DNA from: Gammaproteobacteria bacterium
Lineage (GTDB): Bacteria; Pseudomonadota; Gammaproteobacteria; Xanthomonadales; Xanthomonadaceae
Direction: 5' to 3'
DNA: 10,105 nt
Assembly: GCA_030431185.1 (NCBI GenBank)
Contig: JAUIJO010000110.1
Coordinates: 1-10,105 of the forward strand
Shown: piece after piece, positions 1-6,224 of the stretch
Layout: each line of letters starts with the position of its first letter
How positions within the stretch are numbered: position 1 is the first letter of the stretch
The notes under the pieces: generated by a model
What the model saw: the letters and a program-made list of their open reading frames with translations, nothing else
Told to the model about the DNA's origin: nothing
The model's database searches: none
Translations under genes and position numbers: made by a program

Positions 1-253
1 GCGCGAGCGCATGGAAGACGGACTGGTGGCGTCCCTGGAGGACTACCACCGCGACTACGGCCTGGACACGGGCCGCCTTGCGCGCGCCAACGCCGACGCC
101 GTGGTGATGCACCCCGGTCCGATGAACCGCGGCGTGGAGATCACCGACGAGGTCGCCGATGGCCCGCAGTCATGGGTGTTGCGCCAGGTCGGCAACGGCG
201 TGGCGGTGCGCATGGCGGTGCTGGAAGCCCTGCTCGGCAGCCCCACCCGGTAA
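1..253 (+). CDS. pyrB: Aspartate carbamoyltransferase catalytic chain, C-terminal end (5' truncated by window)
   Basis: Aspartate carbamoyltransferase joins carbamoyl phosphate and aspartate in the first committed step of pyrimidine synthesis, in the cytosol. Only about the last 83 residues are present; the reading frame is already open at base 2 and ends with TAA at 251-253, so the true start lies left of the window. The motif HPGPMNRGVEI followed by a DGPQSWVLRQVGNGVAVRMAVL-type end (about residues 34-74 of the visible part) is characteristic of the C-terminal aspartate-binding domain of bacterial PyrB. An ATG at 11 is internal and not the start. Downstream, only 20 bp separate it from the stop of a convergent gene, so neither a pyrC-like dihydroorotase subunit nor pyrI follows. 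Family assignment is secure; the class of holoenzyme cannot be judged from this fragment. Confidence 0.93.
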   Translation, partial: RERMEDGLVASLEDYHRDYGLDTGRLARANADAVVMHPGPMNRGVEITDEVADGPQSWVLRQVGNGVAVRMAVLEALLGSPTR

Positions 254-268
254 GGCAGGCCTGCCGGG
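254..268. other. Palindrome between convergent pyrB and lipoprotein genes
   Basis: The short gap between the two convergent stop codons contains the perfect 12-bp palindrome GGCAGGCCTGCC (254-265), and CCCGG at 246-250 can pair with CCGGG at 264-268. A shared bidirectional terminator is the usual content of such a gap, but there is no T-run on either side and the palindrome leaves no proper loop, so the terminator reading is weak. Confidence 0.25.
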
Positions 269-273
269 CTGCT

Positions 274-1107
274 TCATGGCCCGGCCGGCTCGGAAGGCTC
301 GCGGCGCTGGGCGAACAGCCAGGGCCAGAGCGCCGGCGTCTCCGTATAGGCCGGATCCCAGGCGTTGTGGTCGGCTTCGGGGAACTCGGTGTAGCGCACG
401 TCGGCGGTGCTGACTTCGTCGAAGGCGCGCGCCAGCATCCGGTCGTCGTGCGGGGGGACCACCGTGTCCTGCGTGCCGTGGAAGATCCATACCGGGACGT
501 GCGACAGCCGCTCGGCGACACGGGCGTAGGGATCGGCCTCGCCGGCGACGGCGGTGACTTCCAGGTCGCGTTCGGGGCGGATCCGCTTGACGGCGCCGCA
601 GACCGGCACCAGGGCGGCGAAACGCCCGGGCTCGGCCAGCGCGATCTCCCATACGCCATAGCCCCCCATCGACAAGCCGGTGAGATAGGTGCGCTCGGGA
701 TCTCCGCCGAATTCAAGCGTGGCGGCATCCAGGGCGGCGATCGCGCCGCGGGCATTGGCGCCCTGCCACTCCTGGTCGTCGGGCACCTGCGGGAACACCA
801 CGATGGCCGGGAAGGTATCGGCATGCGCGCGCAGGTACGGGCCCAGGCCGACCTGCGTCGGCCTGGCTCCGTCGTCGCCCCGTTCGCCCGAGCCATGCAG
901 GAACAGGATGACGGGCGCGCGGTCGGTGCGCGCCGACGTCGCGGGCACGAACACCTGGTAAGTGCGTCGCGTGCCATCGACATCGACCTGCCGCGTCACG
1001 AAGCCGTCGCCCGGTTCGCTGGGGGCCATGCTGGCGCAGCCGGTCAGCGCCAGTAGCACCGCGATGCACGCGGCGGCGAATGGCGGGATGCAGGACGGTC
1101 GGACCAT
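274..1107 (-). CDS. Predicted lipoprotein alpha/beta-hydrolase (COG4099-like esterase/peptidase)
   Basis: A 277-residue protein starting at the ATG at 1107, chosen because GGAG lies six bases upstream (1114-1117) and because it gives a clean lipoprotein signal: MVRPSC start, hydrophobic stretch at residues 8-21, lipobox LTGC with the lipidated Cys at 24 and Ala after it, which suggests sorting to the outer membrane. Longer in-frame starts (up to 1179) would bury that signal. The mature part is an alpha/beta hydrolase: oxyanion-region HGSGERG (71-77), nucleophile elbow GLSMGG with Ser146, probable acid Asp214 in GTQDTVVPP, and His247 in ADHNAW. This spacing is that of the dienelactone hydrolase/phospholipase-carboxylesterase group called 'predicted peptidase' (COG4099). 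The substrate is unknown; an ester is more likely than a peptide. It follows mgtE by 94 bp on the same strand and may be read from the same message. Fold is confident, activity inferred. Confidence 0.85.
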   Translation of the reverse strand: MVRPSCIPPFAAACIAVLLALTGCASMAPSEPGDGFVTRQVDVDGTRRTYQVFVPATSARTDRAPVILFLHGSGERGDDGARPTQVGLGPYLRAHADTFPAIVVFPQVPDDQEWQGANARGAIAALDAATLEFGGDPERTYLTGLSMGGYGVWEIALAEPGRFAALVPVCGAVKRIRPERDLEVTAVAGEADPYARVAERLSHVPVWIFHGTQDTVVPPHDDRMLARAFDEVSTADVRYTEFPEADHNAWDPAYTETPALWPWLFAQRREPSEPAGP

Positions 1108-1201
1108 GGAGTGCTCCGGAGTGGCACGCGGGGACTCCAGCATGACATCGCCCGTGTCCAGTGTCGCGGCCCGCGCCACGGCAGCGCGCAGCCCGCCATC
1201 G

Positions 1202-2554
1202 TCAGCCCAGCAGGATCAGGGTGGCGAGCCCGAGGAAGGTGAAGAACCCCAGCACGTCGGTCACCGTCGTCAGGAAGATGCCGCTGGCCAGCGCCGGATC
1301 GAAACCCAGGCGCTTGAGGGTCAGCGGCACCAGGACGCCGGCGGTCGCGGCGAACAGGAGATTGAGGGTCAACGAGGTGGTGATCACCATGGACAGCTTC
1401 GGGTCGCCGAACCAGAACCAGACGATGAGGCCCAGCAGCAAGCCCAGCGACAGGCCATTGAGCAGGGCCAGCCGGACCTCCTTCCACAGCAGCACGCCGA
1501 CGTTGGACGAGCCGACCTGGCCCAGCGCGAGGCCGCGGATCATCAGGGCCAGCACCTGGGTGCCGGCATTGCCGCCCATGCCGGCGACGATGGGCATCAG
1601 CACGGCCAGGGCGACGATCTTCTCGATCGTCGTCTCGAACTGGCCGACCACGCTGGCGGCCAGGAACGCGGTGCCCAGGTTGATCGTCAACCAGATCAGC
1701 CGGCGGCGCATGGCGCGCCGGATCGGGCTGAAGAGGTCTTCGTCCTCGTCCAGGCCGGCGGCGCCCAGCGCCTGGTGTTCGGCGCGATCGCGGATGATGT
1801 CGACCACGTCATCGATGGTGATCCGCCCGAGCAGCACGTTGCCGTCGTCGACCACCGGCGCACTCAGCCAGTCGTGGTCGGAGAACTGTCGGGCGACTTC
1901 GTAGTCGGACTCGTCGACGTCGATGGCCGGCTGTTCGTCGTCGATCAGTCGGTTGATCGGGTCGCTGGGTTCGCAGGTCAGCAGCGAGGCGAGGGCGATG
2001 CGTCCCAGGTACTGGTGGCGGCGGCTGACCACGTACAGGTGGTCGGTGTGCTCGGGCAGCTCCCCGCGCAGGCGCAGGTAGCGCAGTACGACGTCGACGG
2101 TGGTGTCGGCCCGCACCGTCACCACATCGGGGTTCATCAGGCGGCCGGCGGTGTCCTCCGGATACGAGAGCACCTGCTCCAGGCGTTCGCGGTTCTCGCG
2201 ATCCATCGACTTGAGCACTTCGTCGATGACCGTGTCCGGCAGGTCTTCGACCAGGTCGGCCAGGTCGTCGATGTCGAGGTCTTCGACCGCGGCGACGATT
2301 TCGTCGGGGTCCATCTCGGCGAGCAGGCTTTCGCGCACCTCGTCGCCGACGTGGACCAGCACTTCGCCGTCGTCTTCCGGATCGACCAGGCCCCAGACCA
2401 CGGTGCGCTTGGCCGGCGGCAGCGATTCGAGCAGGTTGCCGATCTCCGCCGGCGACAAGGTGTTGACCAGGCGCTTGACCGGCCCCAGCCGCCCGCTGTC
2501 CAGCGCGTCCGAGAGCAGGCGCAGCTGGCGCGCGGTTTCAGAGCCGGTCTGCAT
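1202..2554 (-). CDS. mgtE: Magnesium transporter MgtE
   Basis: MgtE is a Mg2+-gated inner-membrane channel that imports Mg2+. With the ATG at 2554 it has 450 residues, the family's usual size. Order of parts: cytosolic MgtE N-domain (about residues 10-130, acidic, e.g. DLDIDDLADLVEDLPD), tandem CBS domains (about 140-255; PVVDDGNVLLGRITIDD marks the second), a connecting plug helix, and five membrane helices (about 285-450) with GMGGNAGTQ and the conserved acidic residue Asp433 in the last helix (TTVTDVLGFF), equivalent to the pore Asp of the Thermus protein. Start: GGAG at 2565-2568 is ten bases from this ATG but only one base from the alternative ATG at 2563; an in-frame GTG at 2623 has no ribosome site. 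The gene is separated from ptsI by 261 bp, so it may have its own promoter. Identification is very secure, the start less so. Confidence 0.95.
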   Translation of the reverse strand: MQTGSETARQLRLLSDALDSGRLGPVKRLVNTLSPAEIGNLLESLPPAKRTVVWGLVDPEDDGEVLVHVGDEVRESLLAEMDPDEIVAAVEDLDIDDLADLVEDLPDTVIDEVLKSMDRENRERLEQVLSYPEDTAGRLMNPDVVTVRADTTVDVVLRYLRLRGELPEHTDHLYVVSRRHQYLGRIALASLLTCEPSDPINRLIDDEQPAIDVDESDYEVARQFSDHDWLSAPVVDDGNVLLGRITIDDVVDIIRDRAEHQALGAAGLDEDEDLFSPIRRAMRRRLIWLTINLGTAFLAASVVGQFETTIEKIVALAVLMPIVAGMGGNAGTQVLALMIRGLALGQVGSSNVGVLLWKEVRLALLNGLSLGLLLGLIVWFWFGDPKLSMVITTSLTLNLLFAATAGVLVPLTLKRLGFDPALASGIFLTTVTDVLGFFTFLGLATLILLG

Positions 2555-2660
2555 GAGCAGCATGCTCCACGCGGCGGCCCGACGGCCCTGGGACGGGCGG
2601 GAGCGATGCGGTTCCTGCGGCACAGGCGACCAGGCTCTCGTTGCGGACGACTTCGGCCAT
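2538..2660 (-). other. Possible 40-codon upstream reading frame (leader peptide) overlapping the mgtE start
   Basis: In the mgtE leader an ATG at 2660 has a well-placed ribosome site (GGAG at 2667-2670, six bases away) and opens a 40-codon frame that starts MAEVVRNESL, contains the proline-rich stretch LPPVPGP (residues 20-26), and stops at 2538, 16 bases inside mgtE in another frame. It resembles no family I know. Options: a regulatory leader peptide such as the proline-rich mgtL ahead of mgtA in enterobacteria; the remnant of an older mgtE start lost by a frameshift (my memory of related MgtE proteins is that some begin with a similar MAE-VR sequence); or chance in GC-rich DNA. Its good ribosome site is the only direct support. 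Confidence 0.28.
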
Positions 2661-2765
2661 GCAGTGCTCCGGGTGGGGCAGACGGAACCGCAGGGGCTTC
2701 CGGCCGGGGACGGGCTTCGCTGTGGATCGGATCATCGGGCCGCGCGTCCTTGGCGCCCGCAGCGC

Positions 2766-2771
2766 ATTATC
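2766..2771 (-). promoter_or_regulatory. Possible -10 element of an mgtE promoter
   Basis: Read on the - strand, GATAAT (five of six matches to TATAAT) stands out as the only AT-rich hexamer in the ptsI-mgtE gap. The sequence 17 bases upstream (TGTGCA) matches the -35 consensus only three of six. The hexamer lies inside a short inverted repeat, CAGCG-N6-CGCTG (2760-2775), which could be an operator. If used, the transcript would start near 2759 and carry a leader of about 205 bases before mgtE. This is pattern reading only. Confidence 0.3.
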
Positions 2772-2777
2772 GCTGTT

Positions 2778-2802
2778 GCGCGGGAGGCTGCACACCCCGC
2801 GC
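2778..2802 (-). terminator. Hairpin after ptsI (terminator-like, no U-run)
   Basis: A 7-bp GC stem (GCGCGGG / CCCGCGC, 2778-2784 with 2796-2802) and an 11-base loop lie 14 bases after the ptsI stop. It is in the right place to end or protect the PTS operon message, but it is followed by AACAGC rather than a U-run, so intrinsic termination would be weak. It could instead be a 3'-end stabilising structure or part of an attenuator before mgtE. Confidence 0.3.
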
Positions 2803-2815
2803 GCGGCGGATGGCC

Positions 2816-4540
2816 TCAGCCGACGGGCGTGCAGGCGGCCATCCAGCGTTCGATCGCGGGGCGATCGCGCGCGCGCAGCAGGGAGGCCCCACGCGCGCGC
2901 AGCACGCCCAGGTCGTGCCGCCGGATGGTTTGCCGCAGTTCCAGCAGGGTGCCCGGATGCAGGCTGAACTCCATCAGCCCCAGCGCCAGCAGGAGCGGCG
3001 CGAACGTCGGGTCGCCGGCCATCTCGCCGCAGACCGACACCGGGACGTCGCGCGCCTGGGCGAGCCGGATCACGTCGCGCATGAGCCGGATCACCGCCGG
3101 GTGCAGCGGCGTGTACAGCTCGCCGAGCGCTTCGTTGATGCGATCGGCGGCCAGCAGGTACTGGACCAGGTCGTTGGTGCCGATCGAGAGGAAGTCGACG
3201 TCGTTGATGAAACTGCCCAGCGCGATCGCCGCGGCCGGGACCTCGATCATCGCGCCGACCAGCACGTGGTCGGCGATCATGTGGCCTTCCTGGCGCAGTT
3301 CCCCGTCGACCCGGGCCAGGTGCTTGCGCACCGCCAGGATCTCCTCGCGGCTGCTGACCATCGGCAACAGGATCCGCAAGGGGCCGTAGCCGGAGGCGCG
3401 CAGCAGGGCGCGCAGCTGGGTATGCATGACCTCCGGGCGCGCCAGCGACAGGCGCACCCCGCGCAGGCCGAGGGCGGGGTTGGGTTCGTCGCGCAGGGCC
3501 AGGCCGGTGCGGTCGGCCTTGTCCGCGCCCAGGTCCACGGTGCGGATGGTGACCGTGCGGCCGGTCATGCCCAGGACGACGTCGCGATAGGCGCGGAACT
3601 GTTCTTCCTCGTCGGGCAGTTCGTTCCGCTGCAGGAACAGGAACTCGGTGCGGTACAGGCCGATGCCCGCCGACCCCAGCGAGTGCGCTTCGGCGACGTC
3701 CTCGCGCGATTCGGCATTGGCGTAGAGCCGGATGTCGATGCCATCGGCCGTGCGCGTGGGTTCGCGTCGCAGCCGGTGCAGTTGCTTGCGCTCGCGCTTC
3801 TGCTCGCGGACCCGCGCGCGGTGGCCGCGCAGGTCGTCCGCGTTCGGCTCCAGCACCACCAGGCCGGTGGCGCCGTCGATCATGAGGGTGTCGCCGTCGT
3901 TGATCTTCTGCAGGACATGGGCCGTGCCCACGACGAGCGGGAGATGCAGGCTGCGCGCGAGGATCGCGCTGTGCGACAGGTGGCTGCCCGAGGCGGTGAC
4001 GATCGCCATGACGCCCTGGGCCTGCAGCTGGGCGATCTCCGCCGGGGCGACCGAGTCGGTCACCAGGATGTCGCCCGCGACGCCCTGCAGCTCGCCTTCG
4101 CGGCGATGCAGGGCCGCGTGGATGCGGCCGATCACCTGGTCGATGTCCTCGATGCGGCTGCGGAAGTAGGCGTCGTCCATCTCCTGGAACACCGCCGCGA
4201 TGCGGTCGCGTTGCAGCCGCAGTGCGTAGTCCGCCGAGTAATGGCCGGTGCGGATCAGCGCGTCCAGCCCCTGCAGCAGTTCCGGGTCGTCCAGCAGCAG
4301 GGTATGCAGGTCGAGGAATTCACCGACTTCGTGCGCGAGTGCGCCATGCAGGCGCTCGCGAAGCGATTGCATTTCGCCGCGGACGGCGTCGATGGCGGCA
4401 TGGATGCGCGCGAGCTCGGACTCGACGGCCTCGGTCGGGATCAGCTCCTCGTCGACCTGCAGTGCGTGCGGCAGGCGGACGCGGGCGCGGCCCAGCACGC
4501 TTCCGCGCGAGGCGCCGTTGCCGTTGAACTCCTGTCGCAT
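2816..4540 (-). CDS. ptsI: PTS Enzyme I (phosphoenolpyruvate-protein phosphotransferase)
   Basis: Enzyme I takes phosphate from PEP onto a histidine and passes it to HPr; it is a cytosolic Mg2+-dependent dimer. The protein has 574 residues, the size of PtsI, and lacks the N-terminal GAF domain of PtsP. Parts: HPr-binding N-terminal region (about 1-145); phosphohistidine domain with His190 in LSHSAILAR; PEP-binding TIM barrel (about 262-545) with Arg297 (GLYRTEF), Arg333 (TIRTVDLGADK), Glu433 (MIEVPAAA), SIGTNDLVQY (452-461) and catalytic Cys504 (CGEMAGDP). Oddity: the sequence before the active His reads SGSHLSH, not the usual GGxTSH. Start: GAGGAAGG (4547-4554) sits six bases upstream and overlaps the ptsH stop, so translation is likely coupled to ptsH. 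With no EIIB/EIIC nearby it probably feeds a regulatory relay. Function is secure. Confidence 0.96.
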   Translation of the reverse strand: MRQEFNGNGASRGSVLGRARVRLPHALQVDEELIPTEAVESELARIHAAIDAVRGEMQSLRERLHGALAHEVGEFLDLHTLLLDDPELLQGLDALIRTGHYSADYALRLQRDRIAAVFQEMDDAYFRSRIEDIDQVIGRIHAALHRREGELQGVAGDILVTDSVAPAEIAQLQAQGVMAIVTASGSHLSHSAILARSLHLPLVVGTAHVLQKINDGDTLMIDGATGLVVLEPNADDLRGHRARVREQKRERKQLHRLRREPTRTADGIDIRLYANAESREDVAEAHSLGSAGIGLYRTEFLFLQRNELPDEEEQFRAYRDVVLGMTGRTVTIRTVDLGADKADRTGLALRDEPNPALGLRGVRLSLARPEVMHTQLRALLRASGYGPLRILLPMVSSREEILAVRKHLARVDGELRQEGHMIADHVLVGAMIEVPAAAIALGSFINDVDFLSIGTNDLVQYLLAADRINEALGELYTPLHPAVIRLMRDVIRLAQARDVPVSVCGEMAGDPTFAPLLLALGLMEFSLHPGTLLELRQTIRRHDLGVLRARGASLLRARDRPAIERWMAACTPVG

Positions 4541-4552
4541 CCAGGGCCTTCC

Positions 4553-4822
4553 TCAGGCGTCTTCGTCGAAACGACGGTCGAACAGGGCGACGATGGCGTC
4601 GGTGGCCGCGGTTTCGTCGTCGCCGTCCACGCGCAGTTTCACCGGCGTGCCCTGGCCGGCGGCGAGCAGCATCACGCCCATGATGCTCTTGGCGTTCACC
4701 TCGCGACCCTTCGCGGTCAGGGTCGCGGTGCTCCGGTAGGCCGACAGGACCTGCACGAGCTTGGCGGTGGCCCGGGCATGCAGGCCCAGGCGGTTGGAGA
4801 CGGTCAGTTCACGTTCGATCAT
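4553..4822 (-). CDS. ptsH: Phosphocarrier protein HPr (NPr-position homologue)
   Basis: HPr carries phosphate from Enzyme I to EIIA proteins. The 89-residue protein holds both known modification sites: His15 in GLHARATA (phosphorylated by EI) and Ser46 in NAKSIMGVMLL (target of HPr kinase). By eye both surroundings fit the standard HPr signatures as I remember them; Ala replaces the common Pro after HAR. The presence of hprK three genes away makes Ser46 modification likely. The position in the cluster matches npr of E. coli, so it probably serves PtsN as well as the mannose-type EIIA. Ribosome site GAGG at 4831-4834, eight bases before the ATG; 35 bp after the EIIA stop and 12 bp before ptsI, so all three are one operon. 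Confidence 0.96.
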   Translation of the reverse strand: MIERELTVSNRLGLHARATAKLVQVLSAYRSTATLTAKGREVNAKSIMGVMLLAAGQGTPVKLRVDGDDETAATDAIVALFDRRFDEDA

Positions 4823-4857
4823 GGGGGATTCCTCGGGCCGTCTTCAGCATCTTCCAG

Positions 4858-5250
4858 TCAGGCATCGTCCAATATGACACCGTTGCGTGCGCCAGCGGAA
4901 GCAACCGCGGGCAGTTCGTCCAGTTCGAGCTCCGCGTAGTTCATCACCCTCAGCAGCATGGGCAGGTTCAATGACGAGACGCGACGCACCGGCGTGCCCA
5001 GGCACGCGACCCGCGCGGCGACGTTGCTCGGGGTGGCGCCGTAGAGGTCGGTGAGCACCAGCACGCCCTGGCCGCCGTCCACCCGGCGCAGTGCGGCGCT
5101 GGCCTGGGGCAGGAGCGCGTCGGGATCGGCGTCGAAGGGCACTTCGAAGGCTTCCGCCTTCAATGGCAGCGTCGACAGCAGGCGCGAGGCCACCGCCAGC
5201 AGCGTGCTGCCGATGCCTTCATGGGTCACGAGTAGGATGCCGACGCTCAT
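4858..5250 (-). CDS. PTS EIIA component, mannose/fructose (ManX EIIA) family
   Basis: A 130-residue stand-alone EIIA of the mannose family, a soluble protein that accepts phosphate from HPr. His10 in LLVTHEGIGS is the expected phosphorylation site, and LTDLYGATPSN (about residues 66-76) is the second conserved active-site loop. Family members are usually fused or linked to EIIB and membrane EIIC/EIID; none is here, so a role as a phosphorylation-dependent regulator is inferred. It lies between rapZ (71 bp upstream) and ptsH (35 bp downstream). No Shine-Dalgarno sequence is visible before the ATG, and two hairpins lie in the gap, which is unlike its neighbours. No other in-frame start fits the fold, which begins at MSVGILLVTH. 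Confidence 0.93.
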   Translation of the reverse strand: MSVGILLVTHEGIGSTLLAVASRLLSTLPLKAEAFEVPFDADPDALLPQASAALRRVDGGQGVLVLTDLYGATPSNVAARVACLGTPVRRVSSLNLPMLLRVMNYAELELDELPAVASAGARNGVILDDA

Positions 5251-5268
5251 GGAGACAACTTAGCAGAG

Positions 5269-5284
5269 CCGGGCGGCGCCCCGG
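5269..5284 (-). other. Intercistronic hairpin 2 upstream of the EIIA(Man) gene
   Basis: CCGGG / CCCGG arms (5269-5273 and 5280-5284) with a six-base loop form a second GC hairpin in the rapZ-EIIA gap, 18 bases before the EIIA start codon. There is no U-run, so it is not a standard terminator. It may influence EIIA translation or message stability. Short GC stems arise easily in such DNA. Confidence 0.3.
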
Positions 5285-5296
5285 TAGCGCGATCGG

Positions 5297-5312
5297 CGCG
5301 CCCGGAGGCGCG
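5297..5312 (-). other. Intercistronic hairpin 1 with UNCG-type tetraloop after rapZ
   Basis: On the - strand CGCGCC-TCCG-GGCGCG forms a 6-bp all-GC stem closed by a C(UCCG)G tetraloop, the extra-stable UNCG class, nine bases after the rapZ stop. It lacks a following U-run. Likely roles are protection of the upstream message from 3' decay, partial termination, or a processing boundary between rapZ and the PTS genes. The structure is read directly; the role is inferred. Confidence 0.4.
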
Positions 5313-5321
5313 AGCGACCGT

Positions 5322-6224
5322 TCAGTCGAGTTCGCGGTGGTGCACGGCGACTTCCTCCCAGCCCTGCGAACGCGCCCGCTCGGCCATGTTCTCGGCGAGG
5401 TAGACCGAGCGGTGGCGGCCGCCGCTGCAGCCGAACGCGACCGTGACATAGCTGCGGGTGGTGTCCCGGGTCATGCGCGGCAGCCAGGTGTCGAGGAAGT
5501 CCCCGACCTGGCCTGCGTACTGCGCGACCTCGGCTTGTTGTTCCAGGTACTCGCGGATCGCCGGGTCCCGGCCCGACAGGGGCCGCAGGCTCGCGTCCCA
5601 GTGGGGATTCGGCAGGCCGCGGGCGTCGAACACGAAATCCGCGTCGGCGGGCACCCCGTGGCGGTAGGCGAAGGACTCGAACAGCAGCGAGACGGTGTTG
5701 TCGCTGCCCAGGCCGAACGCGGTGATGATGTGGCGGCGCAGCTGGTGCACGTTCATCTCGCTGGTGTCGACGATCACGTCGGCCAGCCGCTGCAGCGGTC
5801 GCGAGACCTGGCGTTCCAGCGAGATCGCGTCGCGCAGCGGCAGGCCGAGGCGGCTGAGCGGATGCCGGCGACGGGTGTCGGCGTAGCGGCGCAACAGCAC
5901 TTCGTCGCGGCTTTCGAAGTAGACCAGCCGGGGATCGAAGCCCAGCCGGCCCACGGCGGCCAGCCAGTCGGGCATGTGGCTGAGGTCGTTGTGCCGGTTG
6001 CGCACGTCGATCGCGACGCCCAGCTTGGGCGGCGCGCCATCGTCGTTCTTCACGCTGCGCACGAAGTCGGGCAGCAGGTCCGCTGGCAGGTTGTCGACGC
6101 AGTAGTAGCCCAGGTCCTCGAGGGTCTTGAGCGCCACCGACTTGCCCGAGCCGGACATGCCGCTCACGATCACCAGGGCGGGCGTGCCCGTGCCGTCGGT
6201 CGCCGTGGGGGTGGGGGTGGTCAT
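5322..6224 (-). CDS. rapZ: RNase adapter protein / nucleotide-binding protein RapZ
   Basis: RapZ (YvcJ/YhbJ family) is an RNA-binding P-loop protein; in E. coli it senses glucosamine-6-phosphate and delivers the small RNA GlmZ to RNase E. The protein has 300 residues against 284 in E. coli. Walker A GMSGSGKS is at 22-29, a Walker B-like region GVAIDVRNR at 68-76, and the C-terminal domain has GCSGGRHRSV (265-274), a mild variant of the usual GCTGGKHRSV. The N-terminus carries a low-complexity TTPTPTATDGTGT lead. Start: the ATG at 6224 overlaps the hprK stop in ATGA, indicating translational coupling; GGAG lies 11 bases upstream. Whether this organism has GlmY/GlmZ-like RNAs is not visible here, so the RNA target is open. 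Confidence 0.95.
   Translation of the reverse strand: MTTPTPTATDGTGTPALVIVSGMSGSGKSVALKTLEDLGYYCVDNLPADLLPDFVRSVKNDDGAPPKLGVAIDVRNRHNDLSHMPDWLAAVGRLGFDPRLVYFESRDEVLLRRYADTRRRHPLSRLGLPLRDAISLERQVSRPLQRLADVIVDTSEMNVHQLRRHIITAFGLGSDNTVSLLFESFAYRHGVPADADFVFDARGLPNPHWDASLRPLSGRDPAIREYLEQQAEVAQYAGQVGDFLDTWLPRMTRDTTRSYVTVAFGCSGGRHRSVYLAENMAERARSQGWEEVAVHHRELD

Noticed and set aside
1108..1121. CTCCGGAG palindrome over the lipoprotein gene's ribosome site as a regulatory hairpin
   Set aside because: The palindrome has no loop and is only 8 bp, too little to claim control.
1108..1179. A longer start for the lipoprotein gene at 1179 or 1143
   Set aside because: It would place a non-signal sequence ahead of the lipoprotein signal and ignore the well-spaced GGAG before the ATG at 1107.
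2555..2815. A known Mg2+ riboswitch (M-box) ahead of mgtE
   Set aside because: No conserved M-box core or comparable multi-stem fold was recognised; only short GC stems are visible.
962..4939. A 1325-codon open frame on the + strand, antisense to mgtE, ptsI, ptsH and the EIIA gene
   Set aside because: It mirrors well-recognised - strand genes, its protein is Gln/Ala/Arg/Asp-rich low complexity without a known domain, and long antisense frames are expected in DNA with very high GC at third codon positions.
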